A DNA stretch of 14,427 nucleotides, taken from the NCBI GenBank assembly GCA_903912275.1, contig CAIWGR010000577.1, positions 1 to 14,427 on the forward strand. Direction: 5' to 3'. This document shows positions 6,920 to 13,420 of this stretch, piece by piece; position 1 is the first letter of the stretch, and every line of letters starts with the position of its first letter. A program made the position numbers and the translations under genes. The notes under the pieces were generated by a model, which was given only the letters and a program-made list of their open reading frames with translations, was not told where the DNA came from and made no database searches. This DNA comes from an uncultured delta proteobacterium (GTDB lineage: Bacteria; Myxococcota_A; Bradymonadia; REDH01).

Positions 6920-8323
6920 CCGGAGCGCGAGCAGGGCGGCGGCGAACCAGAGCGCGCCCCACGCGGATGCGGGCTTGCTGGTCTGGCATCCGCCGCCGTC
7001 ATCCTTCTTGGCCGCTGCGCCCGAGCCCTCTGCGCCACTGCCGCTGCCCTCTTCGACGGCAACACACGAGGCCGGTCGACCCAGCGCAGCCCCCACCTCG
7101 TCCGGCGTGGTGATGCCCGTGCGGGCGTCGCAGCCGATGGGGCAGGCGCCGCTTCCTTCGATGCAGGTCGTCTCAACCGGCAGCGTCACCGATGCGGTCG
7201 AGACCTCGTCGTTGATGAGCGGTCCGTTGAAGCTCCAGGTCACGGTTGAAGCGCGTCCTGCGGGCAGCTGCTCGAGCGGTCGCAACTGCATCACGCGCGC
7301 AAACTGGTCGGGGCCGCCCCAGTGCGTTCCGTGCTTGGAGAAGGCAATCGGCGTGCCGTCATCAAGCTTCCAGTCGGGCATGACGAAGTTGGCCTTCGCC
7401 GCAGCCGCGGTGACGATGGTCACCCAAGATGCAGGGTCCGCGGGGTCAAGCGAACGCAGGAAGCGGCCATCATCGGGATACTGAAAGAGCACCGGGTTCT
7501 CGGCTGCGCTGTGCCCCTGAACCCGCCCCCAGAGTGCCGTGATGTAGTGCATCGTCGGAACGATCTCGCTTCGGATGCTGCCTGGCACGTCGGGGTCGAA
7601 GTAGTGGGTGCGTGTCCAGCCGAGTTTGGCCTCGTGCTGCCGGCCGAAACCGGCCGCTACGGCGTATCCGCTGCGGGGATTCACATAGAGGGTCTCCATT
7701 GCGTCGAGCCCGTAGCGAATCACCTCTTCCGTGATACCCATGTTGAGCGTCTGGTAGAGCTCAAGGACCGTCTCCTTCGGATAGTACTCCGTCGGCATGA
7801 ACCGAAGGTGGCCGTCGATGGAGAGGAAGCCGTCCGTGGCTGGGTCAGCGATGTCCTGATTGCCGTTGTCGTGGAAGTCGACTTGGTCGAGAAAGATGGA
7901 GTCGAAGATCTCGTCCTGCAGCCCGTGCGAGGCGCAGCCGATCATGAAGCCGAAGCGCTTCTTCGACTCGATGGAGGTCCACGGCGGCGGGTCGTTCACC
8001 CGAATCCAGGCAACGAAATCCTGAATGAAGGGCTCCCAGTGAGTGTGCTCACCATAGGCTCGCGTCTGCGACTCCATGGAACCCTTCGGCCAGTAGCCTG
8101 AGTCGGTGTATGCGGCGCCGAAGAGGGCAGCGTTTTTCACCTCGGGGTCGTTCAACATGTCGCGGAGCTCGCCCGGCGGCAGGTTCTCGATGGCCCAACC
8201 TGTCACATGCATGTGGCCCATAATTCCGTGTGAGGATGCGGGCGCGGGCAGGGCGAAGGCGCCGAGCGCGAGGCCAGCGAGCAGCGCCCGCGTGATCAGG
8301 GTCCGAGTCTTGTTGGGGTTCAT
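6872..8323 (-). CDS. Exported zinc-dependent phospholipase C-like protein with MYXO-CTERM-like tail
   Basis: A 483-residue protein. A signal peptide (residues 1 to about 31, ending APASS) would leave His32 near the mature N-terminus. His/Asp clusters like those of zinc-dependent phospholipase C (PF00882-type) follow: H32/H37/H39 in HGIMGHMH, D74 in AAYTDSGYWP, H93/H95 in GEHTHW, H133 and D137 in ASHGLQDEIFD, and D147/H151/D152. A C-terminal region after about residue 355 leads to a linker (EEGSGSGAEGSG, 424-435) and the tail: Cys446, a hydrophobic helix (about 455-468), then an Arg-rich end, the pattern of MYXO-CTERM sorting signals. It should act at the cell surface on phospholipids or related phosphodiesters. 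ATG 8323 has AAGGAAGG just upstream and overlaps the stop of the DUF2079 gene (ATGA). An upstream in-frame ATG at 8374 would spoil the signal peptide. The 3' end overlaps the methyltransferase by 48 bp. The enzyme activity is inferred. Confidence 0.82.
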   Translation of the reverse strand: MNPNKTRTLITRALLAGLALGAFALPAPASSHGIMGHMHVTGWAIENLPPGELRDMLNDPEVKNAALFGAAYTDSGYWPKGSMESQTRAYGEHTHWEPFIQDFVAWIRVNDPPPWTSIESKKRFGFMIGCASHGLQDEIFDSIFLDQVDFHDNGNQDIADPATDGFLSIDGHLRFMPTEYYPKETVLELYQTLNMGITEEVIRYGLDAMETLYVNPRSGYAVAAGFGRQHEAKLGWTRTHYFDPDVPGSIRSEIVPTMHYITALWGRVQGHSAAENPVLFQYPDDGRFLRSLDPADPASWVTIVTAAAAKANFVMPDWKLDDGTPIAFSKHGTHWGGPDQFARVMQLRPLEQLPAGRASTVTWSFNGPLINDEVSTASVTLPVETTCIEGSGACPIGCDARTGITTPDEVGAALGRPASCVAVEEGSGSGAEGSGAAAKKDDGGGCQTSKPASAWGALWFAAALLALRSARSTRRHQDAAAKG

Positions 8324-10200
8324 GGTCGCCTTCCTTGGACGGGCGGAGTTGGATGGGCAATGTCGATGTTGCAACGCGGGCCGGTCGAGCCGTCCACACT
8401 GCGGCAGGTGACTGCACGACCTCGCGCTGCGACCACCGCTGAGGCGAACGATACACCCGAACCTGCGGCTCCGCGAACAGGAAGCGCACGGCCGACGGGA
8501 AGGGATGAGAGGTCAACAAGCCCCGAGACACCCCGGAACAGCGCCGGTGGCCCCGCGATCGGCTCCAGAAAGAGGTCGGTCGGGGCAGGCAGCGCGCTAT
8601 CCGTTGTCCGTTCCACATCCGTTGTCCGTTCCACCCACCAGCCTGGGCTCGCCGCGTCGGGCGCGCAGAGCCGCAGGCCTGCCACCGGCCAGTCAGCGGA
8701 GGGCGCACATCCTGTTGCCGGTCGCGTGAAGGCCTCCCAGTTTGTAGGTGCTGTGCGGTCGGTCAGCACTGCGAGCGACTGCTCGACCGTGGTCACCAGA
8801 TGGAGCCCGTGCTCGCTTATCAGCCGGCTCCCGAGCCCCTCGAAGTCTTTCCCGAATAGCACCACCCAATGGAGGTCCGGCGGGAACGTCTCTCCCTTGG
8901 AGACCCACTGCTTCACCTGTTCGGTCGTCACGATGGTAGAACGGGCCGCGGCGCCCGCAGAGAGCGCGAACGGTACGGCGACACCGTCGTCGGGCGGAAG
9001 CGCTGCCACCATGGAGTTCATCGCCTCGTAGAGTGGAACACCACCCGACGTGAGGCGAGGCGAGCCGTCGCTGTTCGTCGAAAGTTCACGCGATGCGAAG
9101 TGGCGGCCTCCACCCGGAAGCGCGCTCGACGTGACGAACAGCGCAATCATGCCGACCGCAGAGACCAGCATCAGCGGGGCGTGGCGCGGCCGTGAGACGA
9201 GTCGCTCGAGGCCAGCCACCGAGGCAATCGCCAAGCCGGGAAGGGCGAACATCGCGTAATGAAAGTCCAGCAGGTCTGCCTGCATCCGCGACTGAATCAG
9301 CAGAAAGGCGAGCCCCGGCATGGCCACGCCCAACCAGCGCCAGCCAAAGAGCGGCAGCAGCCCTCCCCCGAGCAGCACCGCGCACAGAATCTCGGCCTTA
9401 AAGGCGAGAACCTGCGACAGCGGCAGAGGGCTCGCGTTGTCGAGCATCTGCGACGCTACGCCGCTGGCGCGCTCGACGCTCTGCGGGAACAGCCAGCCTC
9501 GGACGCCGAACCAGTAGATGGCGACGAAGGCCAGCACCGCAACGATGACGCCGCTGCGCCTCTTCCAATCGATCAGCAGAGAGCGACCGAACGGAGCGGT
9601 GGCCATCGCGCCGATGATGACCATGGCGAACTCTTCGCGAACGAGGAGAGCTGCAGCCATCCAAAGGAGCGCTGGCCTGTCCCATCCGTTGCGTCTGGCG
9701 CGAAGAAGCCCTGCGAGCAGCAAGGGAAGCCCAAGCATGTCAGGGCGCAGATCAAAGAGGAAGGGATTGATCGCCACCGGTCCCGCGAGCAGCCCCGCCG
9801 AAAGCAGGGTTGCCACCACCAACCGGCGGCCCCGACTCGCACGCTCACCCAGCGCCTCCAGAAATCCGTGATGCAAGAGCCCCGCCGTCGCGCCGAGCGC
9901 CAAACCCTGGGCGAGCGTCAGCAGAAGCCCAGGGTCGCAGAACCTCACGAGTGGCGCGAGCAACAGGAGCACCCAGTTTCCGTGCACGCAGAAGACATGA
10001 TTGTTGACCAGCGGATTGACCCAGTCGCCCTGGGAGATGCCCCAGAGGTTTCGGATGTAGATCGCCGAATCGAAGCTCGCGGAGAGCCCCTCGCCAGACA
10101 GCCGAAGCAGGCGGGCCAGCAGCAGCAGCCCAACGAAGATTCCGAAGACAACGGACGGCCAACGCTCGGGCGATTGTCTCTCCTGCGACTGCTCGCTCAT
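8320..10200 (-). CDS. Polytopic membrane protein, DUF2079 family
   Basis: A 626-residue inner-membrane protein with about nine to ten hydrophobic segments in residues 13-360 and a long soluble C-terminal part (about 360-626). The first loop, FDSAIYIRNLWGISQGDW (43-60) with NNHVFCVHGNW (66-76), matches the conserved loop of DUF2079 proteins, followed by FDLRPDMLGLPLL (149-161), REEFAMV (188-194) and DFHYAMFALPGL (312-323). DUF2079 has no settled function; its layout is like that of GT-C glycosyltransferases, so a lipid-linked sugar or surface-polymer role is plausible. Both ends use ATGA overlaps, with the GT4 gene upstream and the phospholipase-like gene downstream. A perfect 18-bp tandem duplication near the 3' end duplicates the hexapeptide VERTTD. 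Confidence 0.85.
   Translation of the reverse strand: MSEQSQERQSPERWPSVVFGIFVGLLLLARLLRLSGEGLSASFDSAIYIRNLWGISQGDWVNPLVNNHVFCVHGNWVLLLLAPLVRFCDPGLLLTLAQGLALGATAGLLHHGFLEALGERASRGRRLVVATLLSAGLLAGPVAINPFLFDLRPDMLGLPLLLAGLLRARRNGWDRPALLWMAAALLVREEFAMVIIGAMATAPFGRSLLIDWKRRSGVIVAVLAFVAIYWFGVRGWLFPQSVERASGVASQMLDNASPLPLSQVLAFKAEILCAVLLGGGLLPLFGWRWLGVAMPGLAFLLIQSRMQADLLDFHYAMFALPGLAIASVAGLERLVSRPRHAPLMLVSAVGMIALFVTSSALPGGGRHFASRELSTNSDGSPRLTSGGVPLYEAMNSMVAALPPDDGVAVPFALSAGAAARSTIVTTEQVKQWVSKGETFPPDLHWVVLFGKDFEGLGSRLISEHGLHLVTTVEQSLAVLTDRTAPTNWEAFTRPATGCAPSADWPVAGLRLCAPDAASPGWWVERTTDVERTTDSALPAPTDLFLEPIAGPPALFRGVSGLVDLSSLPVGRALPVRGAAGSGVSFASAVVAARGRAVTCRSVDGSTGPRCNIDIAHPTPPVQGRRP
8599..8634 (-). repeat. 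18-bp perfect tandem duplication inside the DUF2079 gene
   Basis: ATCCGTTGTCCGTTCCAC occurs at 8599-8616 and again at 8617-8634 without any difference. On the coding (minus) strand this gives VERTTD twice in a row (residues 522-533) in the soluble C-terminal region. The length is a multiple of three, so the frame is kept. Confidence 0.95.
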
Positions 10201-11420
10201 GGTTCGGCCTTACGCGCATGCTCCGCCTTCGCCCGTTCGTAGACGGCCTCGTGCCGCGCCACAAAGCTTGCCATGCCGAAGCGCTGCTCCGCGAAGCTCC
10301 GTGCGGCGCGTCGGCTCGTCTCATCCGTCAGCTGCGTGAGGCCCTGGTCGATCGCCCAGCCGAGCGCCTCCACCGTCCGATTCCGTGCGAGAACACCGCT
10401 CCGCCCATGCTCGAAGATCTCTGCGATTCCGCCGACGGGACGACCAATCACGGGCGTGCCGCAGGAGAGCGCCTCGACCGCCGTGCAGGGAAGATTGTCC
10501 TCGTGGCTCGGCAGCAGAAACAGGTCGGCAGCCGCATAGATCGATGCGAGTCGGGCCTTGCTCCCAATGCGTCCGAAGCGCCGCGTTCTGCCGCCGAGCA
10601 GTTCAAGTTCAGGCGGGAGCTGATCCTCTCCGCCGACAAGCCAGAGGGTGAGCGTGGGGTCTTGGGCAAACCGCGGCTGCAGCGCCCTGCAGAGGTCGCT
10701 GAGCCCTTTGCGCGGGTCGCCGAGTTGCGCCGCAACGAAGAGCAGAATTCGCTCCGCGGCTCCGACGCCTTCTGCGGCCCGAGCAGCGAGCCGAAGCGCC
10801 GGCGCAAAGGTCGTCGTGTCGACACCGTTTGGGATGACTTCGACCTGTCGTCCGAACCATGCACCGCGACCTGCGAGTGCCGCGAAGTGAGACGAAGGCG
10901 AGATGCCGACCACGCCCGCGGTCGCTCCGAATCGCCGATTTGCGTCCCACGTTGCCGCAGACCGATCGACCCGCGCGGGCTGCGCGCCGCGTCCGGTCTC
11001 CGGGCAGGAACCGCAGCCTCGCTCGTACCGCGTGCAGTCGCCCGGATAGAGGCATCCGCCGGTGAATCCCGTGTAATCATGGAAGGTAAAGCAGGTCGGA
11101 ACATGCTGCGCGATCGCCTGTGCTGCGCGGAGCCCAAAGGCCATATGATGATCGTGAAAATGGACCAGATCCACCCCCCGCTTGGCCAAGAGGAGCAGCA
11201 GCGGTGCGGCCGCGAGATCCACGCCGAGCGTCTGGCGAAGGCCCTGTTCTCCGCGGAATGCTGGCAACACGACAGTGTCTCGGTCGCCCGCTTGGTCGCC
11301 CTTGCGGTAGACGCGGAGAACACTGTGCCCCGCCGCACGAAGCCCTGCTGATAACTCGTCAGCGACTCGGCCGGCACCGCCGCCGGAGGCGTCGCTGCGA
11401 GAGAGAATTGCGACCTTCAT
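10197..11420 (-). CDS. Glycosyltransferase family 4 (GT-B fold)
   Basis: A 407-residue cytoplasmic enzyme. The N-terminal Rossmann domain has the acceptor-side loop SDASGGGAGRVADELSAGL (9-27). FHDHH (88-92) and TFHDYTGFTGGCLYPGDC (112-129) precede the Cys set C123/C129/C136/C139 in a 'TGGC..C..CG.CP' insert known in a subgroup of these enzymes. The C-terminal donor domain has NGVDTTTF (198-205), DPRKGL (235-240) and the nucleotide-sugar motif SHEDNLPCTAVEALSCGTPVIG (305-326), where the pair spaced as in EX7E is Asp308/Glu316. It probably transfers a sugar to a surface polysaccharide or lipid-linked intermediate; donor and acceptor are unknown. ATG 11420 overlaps the upstream stop (ATGA), and its own stop overlaps the DUF2079 start the same way. 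An in-frame ATG at 11471 is rejected because it adds a tail before the MKVAILSR start strand. Confidence 0.93.
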   Translation of the reverse strand: MKVAILSRSDASGGGAGRVADELSAGLRAAGHSVLRVYRKGDQAGDRDTVVLPAFRGEQGLRQTLGVDLAAAPLLLLLAKRGVDLVHFHDHHMAFGLRAAQAIAQHVPTCFTFHDYTGFTGGCLYPGDCTRYERGCGSCPETGRGAQPARVDRSAATWDANRRFGATAGVVGISPSSHFAALAGRGAWFGRQVEVIPNGVDTTTFAPALRLAARAAEGVGAAERILLFVAAQLGDPRKGLSDLCRALQPRFAQDPTLTLWLVGGEDQLPPELELLGGRTRRFGRIGSKARLASIYAAADLFLLPSHEDNLPCTAVEALSCGTPVIGRPVGGIAEIFEHGRSGVLARNRTVEALGWAIDQGLTQLTDETSRRAARSFAEQRFGMASFVARHEAVYERAKAEHARKAEP

Positions 11421-13312
11421 GAGCGGCCCGTGCCGCGGCCGGCGAGGGAGCCGACCAAGAGCCCCGGCCACCAGCTCACGCCGGACCGCAGCCCGCCGAC
11501 TCCGAGCGTCGTCATCACGCCGCGGCTGGCGCCCTCATCCATTTCGAGGTCGAGGATGCGGCGCGCGAATGCTGCGTCTGGCGTCAGCGTCAGTCCCTCC
11601 CATGCGCGCCGCGCGATTCGGGCGAGCAACGCGCTGCACACCTCTTCCTGCAATCCGAGAACCTGCGCGTAAGCAGGCCCGGCGCAATGCGCGGTTGCCA
11701 AGAGCAGCGACCGCGCCTCCTCTGCCAGCGCCAGTGCAGCATCGGTCAGCGGTGGTGGCGCATCGAGCTCTGCCCTCACCACGCCTGCCTCGTCCTGCAC
11801 CAGCCGCCGCACAGAACCGGTCGGCTCGCGGAGCAGCAGCTCCCACAGGCGCATCACGCCGGCGCTGGTGCCGAGCAGCGGTGCGCCTCTGCCTGCGGGG
11901 ATATCGAACACCAGCCCCTGCTTCGACGCCCGCAAAGAGGACGGTTCACCGCCTCGCGTGACGCCCGCATAGCAGCCATGCACCTCGCACCCTGGCATCA
12001 CCGCCGCAATCGCGTCCTGAATCGTCCCCGCCCAACCGAGGTCCACCACCAGAAGGCTACGGCTCGGGCCAACGACGCTCCCAACATAGTCGCGGAGCAG
12101 CCTCCGCTGCTCCTCCCGCAAGGCATCGTACTCCGCAGCGTTGCGCCGGAGTACCTGCTGCCACGCCGAGACGACCGCTTCGCTGAGAGGTGCATCGGCC
12201 TCGCTGCCAAGCTCCGCGAGCCAGCGGTCTGCGACGCCGTCGGGCAGCTCAAACCCGGCAACAAAAGCCCTCATCGACCGCTTGCCAATCTTGCCCGACA
12301 AGGTCACCCGAAAGAGCAGGTTACCCGGATGCGCCAGCAGGACCGACCGCCGCGACAGCCGCAGGTAGTGGCGCTGCCCAAGACCGGGCTGCAGCGCTTC
12401 GCAGGCCGCCAGAAGAGGCTCTGCGTCCCGCGCGAGAAAGAGCGTCACATCTGCCGCGAGCAGCTGCTCCCGCTGGCACACCCAGGCAGCCGTCGCGAGC
12501 ACGAAGTGAGCCGCGTCGCCTGCCAGCGGCCCCTGTGGGCGACCGTCGGCGGGCGGAACATACCGGAGCACCGTGCGCGCCGCCGCATCAAACTCTCCGT
12601 CAGTTTCGGTGAGAGGCAGGTGCGCTGCACGCCAGCCCGCCTGCAGCGGCCGCACGAAGTCCGACTTCAGGTTGTCGCCGATGTGCAGACCACGCAGCCC
12701 GTCGAGTCCCATCCGCGCCTCAACTTCGGCGAAGATCGTCCCGCGCCGCTTCGACAGCTGCCACTCCGACGAGGCGACGATCTCGAGACCGAAGATGCCA
12801 TGCGCCTCGAGCAACGCGCCGATCAGCTCCGCCGTCAGTGTTGTGTCGCTCAGGACAAAGTGCCGCCTGCCGAGTCGGCGTGCCTCGAGCAGCAGCGCCA
12901 GCCCCGTCGGGCGCACCACCGTCCCCGCAATCTCCGCGGCCAGCTCGCAACGGCAACCAGCCTCGCGCGCCGCTGCGGTATCGACGCCCATGGCGATGCC
13001 TAGCGCCTCATACCAGTCGGCAATGCTCCACTCCGCCTCCGCCTGCGGGTAGTCCGCCTCGCGTGAAATGGTCCACGCTCGGCGGTGGCGGAGAACCTCA
13101 TCCCCTGACCAGGCCGAGAGCCCCAGCCCCGACAGTCGCATCGCTGCATCGGTTGCAACCTCGTCCGGCCCCTTCACGCGCCGAAGCAGCGTGTCGAACA
13201 GGTCGAAACTCACCCACCCCGCAGATGCCAGAGCGCGTCGGGCCATGTCGAATCGGAAGGCGTACAAGCAGACATCCCGGGTTGGGCGGCGGGCCGTCGA
13301 ACGGGCTGCCAC
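11417..13312 (-). CDS. COG5610-type HAD-superfamily protein, first gene of the glycan-linked operon
   Basis: About 631 residues from the GTG chosen here. The HAD core has motif I SFDLFDTLL (nucleophile Asp37), motif II FVLSDTTL (Ser155), Lys188 in SKRRG and motif IV HIGDNLKSD (210-218). The C-terminal half contains YLRLSRRS (316-323) and VVDLGWAGTIQ (422-432), typical of COG5610 proteins from polysaccharide and glycosyltransferase clusters. The residue two after the nucleophile is Phe39, not the Asp that serves as acid/base in ordinary HAD phosphatases, so simple phosphatase activity is doubtful. Start: GTG 13312 has GGAGGA (13327-13322) nine bases upstream. ATG 13246 lacks a Shine-Dalgarno, and starts at 13354 or 13399 crowd or overlap the approach to the divergent gene. 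The 3' end overlaps the GT4 start (ATGA). Confidence 0.85.
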   Translation of the reverse strand: MAARSTARRPTRDVCLYAFRFDMARRALASAGWVSFDLFDTLLRRVKGPDEVATDAAMRLSGLGLSAWSGDEVLRHRRAWTISREADYPQAEAEWSIADWYEALGIAMGVDTAAAREAGCRCELAAEIAGTVVRPTGLALLLEARRLGRRHFVLSDTTLTAELIGALLEAHGIFGLEIVASSEWQLSKRRGTIFAEVEARMGLDGLRGLHIGDNLKSDFVRPLQAGWRAAHLPLTETDGEFDAAARTVLRYVPPADGRPQGPLAGDAAHFVLATAAWVCQREQLLAADVTLFLARDAEPLLAACEALQPGLGQRHYLRLSRRSVLLAHPGNLLFRVTLSGKIGKRSMRAFVAGFELPDGVADRWLAELGSEADAPLSEAVVSAWQQVLRRNAAEYDALREEQRRLLRDYVGSVVGPSRSLLVVDLGWAGTIQDAIAAVMPGCEVHGCYAGVTRGGEPSSLRASKQGLVFDIPAGRGAPLLGTSAGVMRLWELLLREPTGSVRRLVQDEAGVVRAELDAPPPLTDAALALAEEARSLLLATAHCAGPAYAQVLGLQEEVCSALLARIARRAWEGLTLTPDAAFARRILDLEMDEGASRGVMTTLGVGGLRSGVSWWPGLLVGSLAGRGTGRS

Positions 13313-13420
13313 GGCCGTCGGTCCTCCGCTTTCTCTTATCCCTTTCGCTGCCATTCCGCTACGAGGCAGGACACCGAAGCCGACTTGTTGGCTCGTCACT
13401 CGTCTCGCCGCGCCGGTCCC
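13313..13420. other. Divergent spacer between the glycan operon and the TMTC-like gene
   Basis: This 108-bp spacer should hold promoters for both directions. The only clear element is the minus-strand GGAGGA (13327-13322) before GTG 13312. GATAAG (13340-13335, minus) resembles a -10 box but lacks a matching -35 and would leave only a very short leader. No Shine-Dalgarno is visible before ATG 13421, so that gene may have an unusual or leaderless start. Confidence 0.4.

Noticed and set aside
9259..10242. Long plus-strand frame (327 codons) over the DUF2079 gene
   Set aside because: Gln/Arg/Glu-rich shadow of a membrane protein gene; the opposite strand has conserved DUF2079 blocks and coupled start and stop codons.
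10218..11351. Long plus-strand frame (377 codons) over the glycosyltransferase gene
   Set aside because: Antisense to a gene with intact GT4 motifs; no recognisable domain.
11687..13003. Long plus-strand frame (438 codons) over the COG5610 gene
   Set aside because: Arg/Pro/Gln-rich antisense shadow; the minus strand has all four HAD motifs.
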